Source: Streptomyces durocortorensis | Lineage (GTDB): Bacteria; Actinomycetota; Actinomycetes; Streptomycetales; Streptomycetaceae | Reading direction: 5' to 3' | Assembly (NCBI RefSeq): GCF_016901035.1 | Contig: NZ_JAFEUF010000002.1 | Coordinates: 1 to 64,000 of the forward strand | Length of the DNA stretch: 64,000 bases | In this document: positions 1 through 9,323 of the stretch, one piece after another | How the letters are laid out: every line of letters begins with the position of its first letter | Position numbering within the stretch: the stretch's first letter is position 1 | The notes under the pieces: generated by a model | What the model saw: only the letters and a program-made list of their open reading frames with translations | Databases searched by the model: none | Told to the model about the DNA's origin: nothing | Translations under genes and position numbers: made by a program

Positions 1-61
1 CCCCTCCCCCACCCCTAGCCTGCGAGGAGAAGAGCGTCCGAAACACCCCCAGGAGCCCCGC

Positions 62-1402
62 ATGACCGCAATCCCGCAGGAGCGCCGCGTCGTCACTGCC
101 ATCCCCGGCCCGAAGTCCGTCGAGCTGCAGGCTCGGCGTACCGCGGCCGTCGCCGCAGGTGTGGGCTCCACCCTGCCGGTGTTCACCGCCCGTGCGGGCG
201 GCGGGATCATCGAGGACGTGGACGGCAACCGGCTGATCGACTTCGGGTCCGGGATCGCCGTGACCTCCGTGGGCGCGTCCGCCGAGGCCGTCGTGCGGCG
301 GGCCTCCGCGCAGCTCGCGGACTTCACCCACACCTGTTTCATGGTCACGCCGTACGAGGGGTACGTCGAGGTCTGCGAGCAGCTCGCCGAGCTGACGCCG
401 GGCGACCACGCCAAGAAGTCCGCGCTGTTCAACTCGGGCGCCGAGGCCGTCGAGAACGCGGTGAAGATCGCCCGCGCGTACACCAAGCGCACCGCCGTCG
501 TCGTCTTCGACCACGGCTACCACGGCCGCACCAACCTCACCATGGGCATGACGGCGAAGAACATGCCGTACAAGCAGGGCTTCGGCCCGTTCGCGCCCGA
601 GGTCTACCGCGTCCCGGTCGCCTACGGCTACCGCTGGCCGACCGGTGCCGAGAACGCCGGTGCCGAGGCGTCCGCGCAGGCCGTCGACGCGATCACCAAG
701 CAGATCGGCGCGGAGAACGTCGCCGCGATCATCATCGAGCCGGTGCTCGGCGAGGGCGGCTTCATCGAGCCGGCCAAGGGCTTCCTCCCGGCGATCGCCC
801 AGTTCGCCAAGGACAACGGCATCGTGTTCGTCGCCGACGAGATCCAGTCCGGCTTCTGCCGCACCGGCCAGTGGTTCGCCTGTGAGGACGAGGGCGTCGT
901 CCCGGACCTGATCACCACCGCCAAGGGCATCGCGGGCGGTCTGCCGCTCTCCGCCGTGACCGGTCGCGCCGAGATCATGGACGCCGCGCACGCGGGCGGC
1001 CTGGGCGGTACGTACGGCGGGAACCCGGTCGCCTGCGCCGGTGCGCTGGGCGCGATCGAGACGATGCGCGAGCTGGACCTGAACGGGAAGGCCCGGCGCA
1101 TCGAGGAGGTCATGAAGGGCCGCCTCGCCGAGATGCAGGCCAAGCTGCCCAACGGCGACATCATCGGCGACATCCGCGGCCGCGGCGCGATGATCGCGAT
1201 CGAGCTGGTGAAGTCCGGCACGAAGGACCCGAACCCGGAAGCGGCCGGCGCGCTCGCGAAGGCCTGCCACGCGGAGGGGCTGCTCGTCCTGACCTGCGGC
1301 ACGTACGGCAACGTCCTGCGTTTCCTGCCTCCGCTGGTGATCGGCGAGGACCTGCTGAACGAGGGCCTCGACATCATCGAGCGGGCGTTCGGCACGCTCT
1401 GA
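62..1402 (+). CDS. gabT: 4-aminobutyrate aminotransferase
   Basis: PLP-dependent class III aminotransferase (446 aa). It is expected to transfer the amino group of GABA to 2-oxoglutarate, giving succinate semialdehyde and glutamate. Visible features are the FNSGAEAVENAVK segment, VADEIQSGF, and the Schiff-base lysine in TTAKGIAGG (about residue 288). Length and full coverage fit GabT. The ATG is preceded by AGGAG at a 6-nt spacing. It stands at the edge of a cluster with polyamine uptake and oxidation genes, where GABA would be the end product, which supports GabT over ornithine or acetylornithine aminotransferase. Function is inferred from family and context. Confidence 0.9.
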   Translation: MTAIPQERRVVTAIPGPKSVELQARRTAAVAAGVGSTLPVFTARAGGGIIEDVDGNRLIDFGSGIAVTSVGASAEAVVRRASAQLADFTHTCFMVTPYEGYVEVCEQLAELTPGDHAKKSALFNSGAEAVENAVKIARAYTKRTAVVVFDHGYHGRTNLTMGMTAKNMPYKQGFGPFAPEVYRVPVAYGYRWPTGAENAGAEASAQAVDAITKQIGAENVAAIIIEPVLGEGGFIEPAKGFLPAIAQFAKDNGIVFVADEIQSGFCRTGQWFACEDEGVVPDLITTAKGIAGGLPLSAVTGRAEIMDAAHAGGLGGTYGGNPVACAGALGAIETMRELDLNGKARRIEEVMKGRLAEMQAKLPNGDIIGDIRGRGAMIAIELVKSGTKDPNPEAAGALAKACHAEGLLVLTCGTYGNVLRFLPPLVIGEDLLNEGLDIIERAFGTL

Positions 1403-1550
1403 TTCCTCGAACCCGGGCGCGTACGGCGGCGGCCCCGTGCCGCTTCCGTCCGGCATCCGGGTGAGGGCCTGTGAAGAACGTGTGCGGGGGCGATGGCGGG
1501 AGGCGGTCGTGGCTGTCGGCCGCGCCTTCGCTGCCGTACGGTTTCTGCAG

Positions 1551-2402
1551 ATGAGAGAAACACCTCGGCCGGGGGAAACCGCGCCCGACTCCGGGCCGGG
1601 GCTCCCCCAGCGCAGCCCGGGGCGTGCGTTCGCGCACACCGGAGCCGATGGCTCCGGGACTCCTCACCGATCGGACGGCCGCCCGCCCCATACCCCCCGG
1701 GGCGCGCGGCGAACCGATCTCGCCGGCCATCCCGGAACAACCCCCCCTGTTCCCGGGTGGCCGGCCTCCCTCGTTTCCGGATCCGGATACGTCTTCGGCG
1801 CTCTCGGTCTGCTCGTGGCCCTCTTCGCGTTGATCACCTGGCAGGTCGCCGTCGAGGGGCCGCTTCTGCGGCTGGACGAGCGGGTGGGGGCGAAGCTCTT
1901 CGAGCGCGGTCCGGCCGGACTGACCCAGGTCTTCTCCGACCTCGGCGGGATGGCGGTGGCGCTGCCGGTGCTGACCTGCGCGCTCGCGTACGCCCTGTGG
2001 CGCCGTGCCCTGCGGCTCGCCGTGTACGCGGCCCTCACCATGGCGGCGGTGCCCGCGCTGGTGATCCCGCTGAAGGTGGCCACCGCCCGGCAGGGGCCGC
2101 TCACCGAGGCGGTCAACTACTACCCGTCCGGTCATACGGCGACGGCGGCCGTGGCGTACGGGGCGACCGTCCTTGTGCTGCTGGCGCTGCCACGTCCTGC
2201 GTGGCTGCGGGAGGCCTCCTGGCCCCGGGCGTGGATGATGCCCGTCGCCGCGATCCTGCTGACCACGGCGACGGGCATCGGTCTGGTGCTGCACGGCTAC
2301 CACTGGCCGCTGGACGTGCTGGCCAGTTGGTGCCTGGGGCCTTTGGTGCTGGCGCCCCTGTGGTGGGTCAGTTGCCGAAGTAGGCGTCGAAGTTCCGGCT
2401 GA
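1551..2402 (+). CDS. PAP2-family membrane phosphatase
   Basis: Type 2 phosphatidic acid phosphatase-like integral membrane protein, about 283 aa from the ATG chosen here; the frame stays open upstream, but the extra sequence is low-complexity. The N-terminal 70 residues are Pro/Arg-rich and probably cytoplasmic. Several hydrophobic segments follow. The three PAP2 motifs are visible: KVATARQGP, YPSGHTA and GYHWPLDVLAS, supplying the catalytic and assisting histidines. Likely substrates are lipid phosphates or undecaprenyl pyrophosphate, but the sequence does not decide. Its 3' end overlaps the convergent chitinase gene by about 35 bp. Confidence 0.8.
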   Translation: MRETPRPGETAPDSGPGLPQRSPGRAFAHTGADGSGTPHRSDGRPPHTPRGARRTDLAGHPGTTPPVPGWPASLVSGSGYVFGALGLLVALFALITWQVAVEGPLLRLDERVGAKLFERGPAGLTQVFSDLGGMAVALPVLTCALAYALWRRALRLAVYAALTMAAVPALVIPLKVATARQGPLTEAVNYYPSGHTATAAVAYGATVLVLLALPRPAWLREASWPRAWMMPVAAILLTTATGIGLVLHGYHWPLDVLASWCLGPLVLAPLWWVSCRSRRRSSG

Positions 2403-4191
2403 ACTCCCAGTTGTTGAAGCGGTCCCAGTTGATGGACCAGGTCATCAGGCCGCGCAGGTCGGACCAGGTCCCGTGGGTCTGGTAGGAGCCGCAGTCGGTC
2501 TTCTTGATCAGGCAGTTGAGCGCCTTGTTGACCTCGGCCGGGGTGGTGTGGCCGTTGCCCGCCTGGGTGGAGGCCGGGAGGCCGATGGCGACCTGGTCGG
2601 GGCGCAGGCCCGGGAAGACGCGGCTCGTGTTGCCCGCGACCGGGAAGCCCGCGAGCAGCATGTCGGTCATCGCGATGTGGAAGTCCGCGCCGCCCATGGT
2701 GTGGTACTGGTTGTCGAGCCCCATGATCGGGCCCGAGTTGTAGTCCTGGACGTGCAGCAGGGTCAGGTCGTCGCGCAGCGCGTGGATGACCGGGAGGTAC
2801 GCGCCTGCGCGCGGGTCCTGGCCGCCCCAGGGGCCCGAGCCGTAGAACTGGTAGCCGAGCTGCACGAAGAAGGTCTCCGGCGCCATCGTGAGGACGAAGT
2901 CGGAGCCGTACTTCGCCTTGAGGGACTTCACCGCGGAGATCAGGTTGACGATCACCGGTGAGGTCGGGCTGCGGAAGTCGGTGTCTCCCGTGTTGAGGGA
3001 GAGCGAGTGGCCCTCGAAGTCGATGTCGAGGCCGTCGAGACCGTAGGTGTCGATGATCTTCGAGACCGAGGTGACGAAGGCGTCCCGGGCGGCGGTGGAG
3101 GCGAGCTGCACCTGTCCGTTCTGGCCGCCGATCGAGATCAGCACCTTCTTGCCCGCGGCCTGCTTGGCCTTGATCGCGGCCTTGAACTCCGCCTCGGACT
3201 CGACGTTCGGGCACTCGGCGACGGGGCAGAGCGAGAAGCGGATGTCGCCGGAGGTGACGGAGGTGGGCTCGCCGAAGGCGAGGTTGACGACGTCCCAGGA
3301 GTCGGGCACGTCCGCCATCCGCGTGTAGCCGGAGCCGTTGGCGAAGCTGGAGTGCAGATAGCCGACCAGCGCGCGGGCGGGGAGCTTGGTGTCGCCGCCT
3401 CCTCCGCCTGCCGTGGTGGTCGCCGTGATCGCCGCCGATTTCGCGGACTCCCCGGCCGCGTTGGTGGCGGCGACCTGGAAGCTGTACGCGGTGGAGGGGG
3501 TCAGCCCCGTGACCGTGGCGGAGGGGCCGGTGGCCGTCGCCACCTTCGTACCGCCGCGGTAGACGTTGTAGCCGCTCGCGCCGGACACGGCGTTCCAGGA
3601 GAGCGCGACGGAGGACGAGGTGATCGCGGTGGTCTTCAGGCCCGCGGGGACGGCCGGGATCACCACGGGGTCGCCGCCGGGGCCGACGAGGGTGAGGTCG
3701 TCGACGTAGTGGGCGGGGGTGCCGTACCAGCCGTGGGTGTAGACGCTCACCGAGGTGGTGGAGGGGCCGGTCCTGAAGGTGGTGGTGAGCTGCTTCCACG
3801 CGCCGGAGGACTGGGTCCAGGTGGAGGCGTCGGTGGTGCCGGTGCCGGTGGCGCCGAGGTAGACGTAACTGCCCTGGACCCAGGCGCTCAGGGTGTACGA
3901 GGAGTTGGGCTTGACCGTGATGGTCTGGGAGCACTTGGCGTTGTCGCTGCCGGCCGGGGTGGCCTTCAGCGCCTTGGTGCCGCCTTGCACCGGGGTGGAG
4001 ACGGCCGCCCCGCTGGCGGCCGTACAGCTCCAGCCGTCGAGCCCCGACTCGAAGCCGCCGTTGCGGGCCAGGTCCACGTCCGCCGCACCGGCCGCCGGTG
4101 CCGTGGCGACCAGGGCACCGGCGGCGAGCACGGCGGCCGTGGCGGCGGCCAGAAGTCCGGAGAATCTGACGGTTGGTCCGGTGCGTTCCAC
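2368..4191 (-). CDS. secreted GH18 chitinase with CBM and FnIII domains
   Basis: Secreted chitinase of about 607 aa. The GTG start at 4191 is chosen because GGAGG lies 5 nt upstream. Domain order: Sec signal peptide (residues 1-37, ending AAGAAD), a family 4/16-type carbohydrate-binding domain (about 40-165), a fibronectin type III domain (about 172-258), and a glycoside hydrolase 18 catalytic domain. The catalytic DGxDxDxE motif appears as LDGLDIDFEG, whose last Glu is the acid/base. It should hydrolyse chitin outside the cell. The promoter carries a DasR-type operator (separate entry). The downstream gene is convergent, so it is monocistronic. From memory it resembles S. coelicolor ChiB, but I give no symbol. 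Confidence 0.92.
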   Translation of the reverse strand: MERTGPTVRFSGLLAAATAAVLAAGALVATAPAAGAADVDLARNGGFESGLDGWSCTAASGAAVSTPVQGGTKALKATPAGSDNAKCSQTITVKPNSSYTLSAWVQGSYVYLGATGTGTTDASTWTQSSGAWKQLTTTFRTGPSTTSVSVYTHGWYGTPAHYVDDLTLVGPGGDPVVIPAVPAGLKTTAITSSSVALSWNAVSGASGYNVYRGGTKVATATGPSATVTGLTPSTAYSFQVAATNAAGESAKSAAITATTTAGGGGGDTKLPARALVGYLHSSFANGSGYTRMADVPDSWDVVNLAFGEPTSVTSGDIRFSLCPVAECPNVESEAEFKAAIKAKQAAGKKVLISIGGQNGQVQLASTAARDAFVTSVSKIIDTYGLDGLDIDFEGHSLSLNTGDTDFRSPTSPVIVNLISAVKSLKAKYGSDFVLTMAPETFFVQLGYQFYGSGPWGGQDPRAGAYLPVIHALRDDLTLLHVQDYNSGPIMGLDNQYHTMGGADFHIAMTDMLLAGFPVAGNTSRVFPGLRPDQVAIGLPASTQAGNGHTTPAEVNKALNCLIKKTDCGSYQTHGTWSDLRGLMTWSINWDRFNNWEFSRNFDAYFGN

Positions 4192-4234
4192 AACAGCCTC
4201 CGCGCAGGGGGAAGTCGGCGAGTGACGTGCGCAC

Positions 4235-4263
4235 AACATGGTCCAGACCAATCAGGTTGTCAA
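4235..4263 (-). promoter_or_regulatory. chitinase promoter with DasR-responsive element
   Basis: A TTGACA hexamer (4258-4263) and a CATGTT hexamer (4235-4240) are separated by 17 bp on the minus strand. The perfect inverted repeat TGGTCCAGACCA (4239-4250) overlaps the spacer and -10 region. It matches the known DasR-responsive element (TGGTCTAGACCA) except at one central base. DasR is the GlcNAc-responsive GntR repressor of Streptomyces chitinases, so repression relieved by chitin-derived sugar phosphates is inferred. A half-related copy lies across the -35, as in other chitinase promoters with 12-bp direct repeats. Confidence 0.8.
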
Positions 4264-4281
4264 GACCTCTGGCAGTCGCTC

Positions 4282-4788
4282 TCAGCCCTCCGGGCGGCCG
4301 CGGTCGTCATGAGCATCACGATCGCCACGGGCATCGCGGGCATCGCCGGCCGCGGAGCCCGCCGCCTCGTGCATCGCGAGTTCGAGGAGTGCGGCGTCGG
4401 TGAGGGTTCCCGAGCCGTCCGGCGGGATGAGCCAGCGCACTCCCCCGGTGGCGCGCCCCGGGTACGGGACGACGATCCAGGTGCCCTGGCCGCACCCCCT
4501 GATCCCGGTGCCGATCCAGCGGGAGACGGTGCCCGGCGGGACGAAGAAGCCCATGCGGGACTCCCCGAAGTCGGCGAGGACCGGGCCCGGACGGTCGACG
4601 AGGCGTGTGAGGACGTCGAGCGTCGGATAGCCGAGCTCACCGGGGAGGATCAGCACGTCCCAGCGCCTGCCGGCGGGAAGAAGAGCGATCCCCTGCGGGT
4701 TGCGCTCCCATTCCCACCGGCAGGCGCCGGGGTCCGGTGCCACCGATGTGAGCCACTCGACCGCGGCCTTCGTTTCCGGTCCCGTCAT
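4282..4788 (-). CDS. conserved hypothetical, prim-pol-like small protein
   Basis: A 168-residue soluble protein with no signal peptide or membrane segment. The N-terminal 130 residues (WEWERNPQGIALLPAG, then RWLIPPDGSGTLTDAALLE) resemble the short proteins annotated in Streptomyces as bifunctional DNA primase/polymerase N-terminal-like. I see no convincing DxD metal site, so catalysis is doubtful. The C-terminal tail is rich in Asp, Arg and His (DARDARGDRDAHDDRG) and probably disordered. It lies divergently between the chitinase promoter and the oxidoreductase gene and is not obviously in an operon. Function unknown. Confidence 0.65.
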   Translation of the reverse strand: MTGPETKAAVEWLTSVAPDPGACRWEWERNPQGIALLPAGRRWDVLILPGELGYPTLDVLTRLVDRPGPVLADFGESRMGFFVPPGTVSRWIGTGIRGCGQGTWIVVPYPGRATGGVRWLIPPDGSGTLTDAALLELAMHEAAGSAAGDARDARGDRDAHDDRGRPEG

Positions 4789-4924
4789 GACCAGCCTCCC
4801 GTTGACGTGGACACCGGCAGGGTTCTACCGGTGGGTACACGTGCGAGAGAGAGTTCGACCCCGACTATGACGCGGGTTGGAGCCACGAATGGCCGTGACG
4901 TGAGTCACATTATTGGACAGGGTG

Positions 4925-6340
4925 TCAGCTGTCGAAGCCGAGACCCAGCTTGTCCATGGTCTTCAGCCACAGATTGCGGTGGCCGCCGTTGGTGTCGGCG
5001 TGGGCCAGGGACCGCTTGGTGATCTCGATCCCGGCCCAGGCGAAGGGCTCCGGCGGGAAGGGCATCGGCTTGGAGCGGACCATCTCCAGACGGGTCCGCT
5101 CGGTCTCCTCGCCGGAGAGCAGATCGAGCATCACGTCGGCCCCGAACCGGGTAGACCCGACGCCGAGTCCGGTGAATCCGGCGGCATAGGCGACCCGCCC
5201 CTGATGGGCCGTTCCGAAGAATGCCGTGAAGCGGGCACAGGTGTCGATCGCGCCGCCCCAGGCATGTGTGAAATTCAGCCCGGAAAGCTGCGGGAAGCAG
5301 GTGAAGAACTGCTCCGCGAGTTTCAGGAACGTCTCCGGGCGCTGGTCGAGATCGGCGCTGAGCCGGCCCCCGTACGGATAGATCGCGTCGTATCCGCCCC
5401 ACAGGATCCGGTTGTCCGCGGAAAGGCGGAAGTAATGGAATTGGTTGGCGCTGTCGCCGAGCCCTTGGCGGCCCTTCCAGCCGATGGATTCGAGCTGTTC
5501 GGGGGTGAGCGGTTCGGTCATCAGCGCGTAGTCGTAGACCGGCACGGTGTACGGCCGGACCCGCTTGACGAGCGACGGGAAGATGTTGGTGCCGAGCGCG
5601 ACCCGGCGGGCGAAGACCCTGCCGTACGGGGTGCGGACCGCCATCCCCTCCCCCGAACGGACGAGGTCGAGTCCGCGCGTGTGCTCGTAGATCCGTACGC
5701 CCAGCTCCAGGCAGGCCCGCTTCAGGCCCCAGGCGAGCTTCGCCGGGTGCAGCATCGCGACGCCGCGCCGGTCCCAGAGGCCGCCGAGGAAGGTCGGTGA
5801 GTCGACCTCGGCGCGCAGCGCGTCACGGTCCAGGAAGTCGACGCCGGTGATGCCGAGCTTCACGATCTCCTCGTGCCATTCCCGCAGCTCTTCGAGCTGG
5901 TGGGGCTCGGTGGCGACGTCGATCTCACCGGTCCGCTCGAACTCGCAGTCGATGCCGTAACGGGCGACGGCGGCCTCGATGGCGTCGAGGTTCCGCTCCC
6001 CCAGCTCCTCCAGCCGCGCGATCTCGTCGGGCCAGCGCTCCACGCCGTTGGCCAGCCCGTGAGTGAGGGAGGCGGCGCAGAAGCCGCCGTTGCGGCCCGA
6101 GGCGGCCCAGCCCACCTCGTGCCCCTCGATGAGGACGACGTCCCGCTCCGGATCGCGCTCCTTGGCGATGAGCGCGGTCCACAGGCCGCTGTAGCCGCCG
6201 CCGACGACCAGGAGGTCGGTGTGCTCGTCGCCGGTGAGGGCGGGGAGCGCGTCGGGTTTGGCCGGGTCGTCGAGCCAGTAGGAGACCGGCTTGGCGCCGG
6301 AAAGGGATTCTGCAGCAGTACGCATGGCAACTGGGGCCAT
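4925..6340 (-). CDS. puuB: FAD-dependent amine oxidase, putative gamma-glutamylputrescine oxidase (PuuB-like)
   Basis: DAO-family FAD oxidoreductase of about 471 aa. The Rossmann dinucleotide motif LLVVGGGYSGLWTALIAKE is at residues 43-61, followed by GWAASGRNGG, the flavin-contacting turn typical of this family. The ATG at 6340 has GAAGGAG 9 nt upstream. It is the last gene of the potA-potD run, close behind potC, so the likely substrate is an imported polyamine or its gamma-glutamyl derivative, giving an aminoaldehyde for the nearby dehydrogenases. The symbol is tentative; other amine substrates are possible. Confidence 0.78.
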   Translation of the reverse strand: MAPVAMRTAAESLSGAKPVSYWLDDPAKPDALPALTGDEHTDLLVVGGGYSGLWTALIAKERDPERDVVLIEGHEVGWAASGRNGGFCAASLTHGLANGVERWPDEIARLEELGERNLDAIEAAVARYGIDCEFERTGEIDVATEPHQLEELREWHEEIVKLGITGVDFLDRDALRAEVDSPTFLGGLWDRRGVAMLHPAKLAWGLKRACLELGVRIYEHTRGLDLVRSGEGMAVRTPYGRVFARRVALGTNIFPSLVKRVRPYTVPVYDYALMTEPLTPEQLESIGWKGRQGLGDSANQFHYFRLSADNRILWGGYDAIYPYGGRLSADLDQRPETFLKLAEQFFTCFPQLSGLNFTHAWGGAIDTCARFTAFFGTAHQGRVAYAAGFTGLGVGSTRFGADVMLDLLSGEETERTRLEMVRSKPMPFPPEPFAWAGIEITKRSLAHADTNGGHRNLWLKTMDKLGLGFDS

Positions 6341-6363
6341 GGTTTCCAACTCCTTCAGGAATT

Positions 6364-7167
6364 TCAGTTTCGAGCGTTGCTCTTGCGGCGGCTCGCGATG
6401 AGCTGGCCGACAAGAACCATCAGTACCGCAATGACGAACATGGCGGTGCCGATGACGTTGATCTGCACGGGTGTGCCGCGCTGGGCCGATCCCCAGACGA
6501 ACATGGGGAACGTGACGGTGGAGCCCGCGTTGAAATTCGTGATGATGAAATCGTCGAACGAGAGCGCGAAAGCGAGCAGCGCTCCCGCCGCGATGCCGGG
6601 GGCGGCGATGGGAAGGGTCACCCGTACGAAGGTCTGCACGGGGCCCGCGTAGAGGTCGCGGGCGGCTTCCTCCAGTCTCGGGTCCATCGACATGACGCGC
6701 GCCTTGACGGCGGTCACCACGAAGCTGAGGCAGAACATGATGTGCGCGATCAGCACGGTCCAGAAGCCGAGCTGGGCGCCCATGTTCAGGAAGAGCGTGA
6801 GCAGGGATGCGGCCATGACGACCTCGGGCATCGCCATCGGCAGGAAGATCAGCGAGCTGATCGCGCCGCGCGCCCGGAAGCGGTAGCGGACCAGCGCGAA
6901 CGCGACCGCCGTGCCGAGCGCGGTCGCCCCCAGCGTCGCCCAGAAGGCGATCTGGAGCGAGAGGGAGAGTGAGCCGCACAGGTCGGCGACGCCGCACGGG
7001 TCCTTCCAGGCGTCCAGCGAGAACTGCTGCCAGGCGTAGTTGAAGCGCCCGTTGGGCTTGTTGAACGAGAACACCATCACGACGATGTTCGGCAGGATCA
7101 TGTACGCGAGGGTCAGCAGACCCGCGATGACGATCAGGTTCCGGCGTATCCAGCGCAGTACGGGCAT
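6364..7167 (-). CDS. potC: polyamine ABC transporter permease PotC
   Basis: Inner-membrane permease of 267 aa with about six transmembrane helices. The EAA loop (MDPRLEEAARDLYAGPVQTFVRVTLPIAAPGI), which docks the ATPase, is visible near residue 165. The ATG at 7167 overlaps the potB stop by one base (TGATG), showing translational coupling. Open frame continues upstream of this ATG but only as antisense-like composition. Together with PotB it forms the channel of a spermidine/putrescine importer. It is followed 23 bp later by the putative puuB. Confidence 0.9.
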   Translation of the reverse strand: MPVLRWIRRNLIVIAGLLTLAYMILPNIVVMVFSFNKPNGRFNYAWQQFSLDAWKDPCGVADLCGSLSLSLQIAFWATLGATALGTAVAFALVRYRFRARGAISSLIFLPMAMPEVVMAASLLTLFLNMGAQLGFWTVLIAHIMFCLSFVVTAVKARVMSMDPRLEEAARDLYAGPVQTFVRVTLPIAAPGIAAGALLAFALSFDDFIITNFNAGSTVTFPMFVWGSAQRGTPVQINVIGTAMFVIAVLMVLVGQLIASRRKSNARN

Positions 7168-8108
7168 CAGACCAGGTCCTCCGTCCCGGAGCGGCGGATG
7201 TAGAAGGTGACCATCAGCAGGACGATCGCCATGAGGATGAACGAGAGCGCGGCGGCCGTCGGATAGTCCAGGACCCGCAGGAACTGGCTCTGGATGACGC
7301 TGCCGACCATCTTGGTGTCGGTGGAGCCCAGCAGCTCGGCGTTGACGTAGTCGCCGCTGGCCGGGATGAAGGTCAGCAGGGTGCCGGAGACCACGCCGGG
7401 CATGGAGAGCGGGAACGTCACCTTGCGGAAGGTGGTGGCGGGGGTGGCGTAGAGGTCGCCCGCCGCCTCGTGCAGCCGGCCGTCGATCCGCTCCAGCGAG
7501 GTGTAGAGCGGCAGGATCATGAACGGCAGGAAGTTGTACGTCAGACCGCAGACGACGGCCATCGGGGTGGCCAGGACCCGGTTGGACTCGGTCCAGCCGA
7601 GCCAGCTGGTGACGTCCAGGACGTGCAGCGTGTTGAGCACGTCCACGACCGCGCCGCCGTCGGCGAGGATCGTCTTCCACGCCAGCGTACGGATGAGGAA
7701 GCTGGTGAAGAACGGGGCGATGACCAGCACCAGGACGAGGTTGCGCCAGCGGCCCGCCTTGAAGGCGATGAGGTAGGCGAGCGGGTAGCCCAGCAGCAGG
7801 CACAGGATCGTGGCGGTGCCCGCGTACAGCAGGGACCGGATGAACTGCGGGTAGTACTCGCGCAGCGCGTCCACGTACGTCTGGAAGTGCCAGGTGACCT
7901 CGAAGCCCTGCTCCAGCGAGCCGGTCTGTACGGAGGTGGAGGCCTGGTAGACGAGCGGCAGGGCGAAGAAGACGACCAGCCAGAGGATGCCGGGGAGCAG
8001 CAGCCAGTAGGGGACGAGGCGTTTGCGGGTGGAGGGCTTGCGGAGCGTGAGCTTCCGGGGCTCCTCGGGCTCGGCGGGGGGCGCGGGCGGCGCTTCGGTG
8101 AGGCTCAC
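7167..8108 (-). CDS. potB: polyamine ABC transporter permease PotB
   Basis: Permease subunit of 313 aa. A Pro-rich N-terminal cytoplasmic segment of about 30 residues (APPAPPAEPEEPRK) precedes six hydrophobic helices. The EAA loop ERIDGRLHEAAGDLYATPATTFRKVTFP is present. The start overlaps the potA stop by four bases (ATGA), so potA-potB-potC are translated in a coupled manner. Role: membrane half of the polyamine importer together with PotC. Confidence 0.9.
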   Translation of the reverse strand: MSLTEAPPAPPAEPEEPRKLTLRKPSTRKRLVPYWLLLPGILWLVVFFALPLVYQASTSVQTGSLEQGFEVTWHFQTYVDALREYYPQFIRSLLYAGTATILCLLLGYPLAYLIAFKAGRWRNLVLVLVIAPFFTSFLIRTLAWKTILADGGAVVDVLNTLHVLDVTSWLGWTESNRVLATPMAVVCGLTYNFLPFMILPLYTSLERIDGRLHEAAGDLYATPATTFRKVTFPLSMPGVVSGTLLTFIPASGDYVNAELLGSTDTKMVGSVIQSQFLRVLDYPTAAALSFILMAIVLLMVTFYIRRSGTEDLV

Positions 8109-9262
8109 TCCGCGTCCTCCACGCTGGTGGCGCCCGCGTCGATGTCCTGGCCGGCGTCGAGGCCGAAGGTGTGGGCGGGGTTCCAGTGCAGGACGACCTC
8201 GGCACCGGGGAGGAGCCGCGTGTCGCGCTCGATGTTCTGCTCGTACACCTGGAGGGCCTTGCCGGCAGGGCTCTCGACGACGTACTGCGTGGAGACGCCG
8301 ATGAAGCTGGAGTCGACGATGCGGCCGGTGACGCGGTTGCGGCCGGCGGCTATGTCATCGGCGTCGTCCGCATGGGCCAGGGATATCTTCTCGGGCCGGA
8401 TGCCGAGGAGGAGACGGCCGCCGGCGGCGGTGGAGGAGGCCGAACATCGCTCGCGGGGCAGCGCGAGCTTCCCGCCGCTCGCGGCCACCACCAGGTCCTC
8501 GCCGGTGGAGACGATCTCGCCCCCGATGAGGTTGGAGGTACCGAGGAAGTTGGCGACGAAGGTGGTGCGCGGGTTCTCGTAGAGGTCGGCGGGGGCGCCG
8601 AGCTGTTCGACGCGGCCGCCGTTCATCACCGCGACGGTGTCGGCCATGGTCATGGCCTCCTCCTGGTCGTGGGTGACGTGCACGAAGGTGATGCCGACCT
8701 CGGTCTGGATCCGCTTCAGCTCCAGCTGCATCTGTCGGCGGAGCTTGAGGTCGAGGGCGCCGAGGGGTTCGTCGAGCAGCAGGACCTGCGGGTGGTTGAT
8801 GAGGGCGCGGGCGACGGCGACGCGCTGCTGCTGGCCGCCGGAGAGCTGGTGCGGCTTGCGGCGGGCGAAGTCGCCGAGCTGGACCAGCTCCAGCATCTCG
8901 TCGACCTGCTTCTTCACCGACTTGATGCCGCGCCGGCGCAGCCCGAAGGCGACGTTCTCGGTGATGTCGAGGTGCGGGAAGAGCGCGTAGCTCTGGAAGA
9001 CGGTGTTGACGGGCCGCTTGTACGGGGGCAGGTCGGTGATGTCCTTGCCGCCGAGGTAGACCGTGCCGGTGGTCGCCTCCTCCAGGCCCGCGATCATCCG
9101 CAGGGTGGTGGTCTTGCCGCAGCCGGACGCGCCGAGCAGGGCGAAGAAGGAGCCCTGGGGAACGGTCAGGTCGAGCGGGTGCACGGCGGTGAAGGAGCCG
9201 TAGGTCTTGCTGATCCCGGCGAGGCGGACATCGCCGCCCGCGGTCTGCTGCTGCTGTGTCAT
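8105..9262 (-). CDS. potA: polyamine ABC transporter ATP-binding protein PotA
   Basis: ABC ATPase of 385 aa that powers the importer. Walker [10 protein letters not shown] (about residue 43), Q-loop FQSYALFPH, signature [15 protein letters not shown], Walker [12 protein letters not shown] and the switch HVTHDQEEA are all intact. A C-terminal TOBE-type domain follows (about 250-370), as in PotA and other CUT1-like ATPases. It lies between potD and potB in one minus-strand operon, with a 61-bp gap after potD. Confidence 0.93.
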   Translation of the reverse strand: MTQQQQTAGGDVRLAGISKTYGSFTAVHPLDLTVPQGSFFALLGASGCGKTTTLRMIAGLEEATTGTVYLGGKDITDLPPYKRPVNTVFQSYALFPHLDITENVAFGLRRRGIKSVKKQVDEMLELVQLGDFARRKPHQLSGGQQQRVAVARALINHPQVLLLDEPLGALDLKLRRQMQLELKRIQTEVGITFVHVTHDQEEAMTMADTVAVMNGGRVEQLGAPADLYENPRTTFVANFLGTSNLIGGEIVSTGEDLVVAASGGKLALPRERCSASSTAAGGRLLLGIRPEKISLAHADDADDIAAGRNRVTGRIVDSSFIGVSTQYVVESPAGKALQVYEQNIERDTRLLPGAEVVLHWNPAHTFGLDAGQDIDAGATSVEDAE

Positions 9263-9323
9263 GGGTCGCAGTCCCAGTGTGTTCGGGGGAGTTCGGAGAG
9301 GGCAGAGGCCGGAACGTGCCCGG

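Noticed and set aside
2297-4234. Long minus-strand open frame parallel to the chitinase, and the 2-kb plus-strand frame 3007-5022
   Set aside because: Shadows of the chitinase in very high GC DNA: Arg/Gly/Pro-rich, no family similarity, and the chitinase frame has clear domains.
7168-8205. Upstream extension of the potC frame to 613 codons
   Set aside because: The extra part is out-of-frame potB; the ATG at 7167 overlaps the potB stop as expected for a coupled start.
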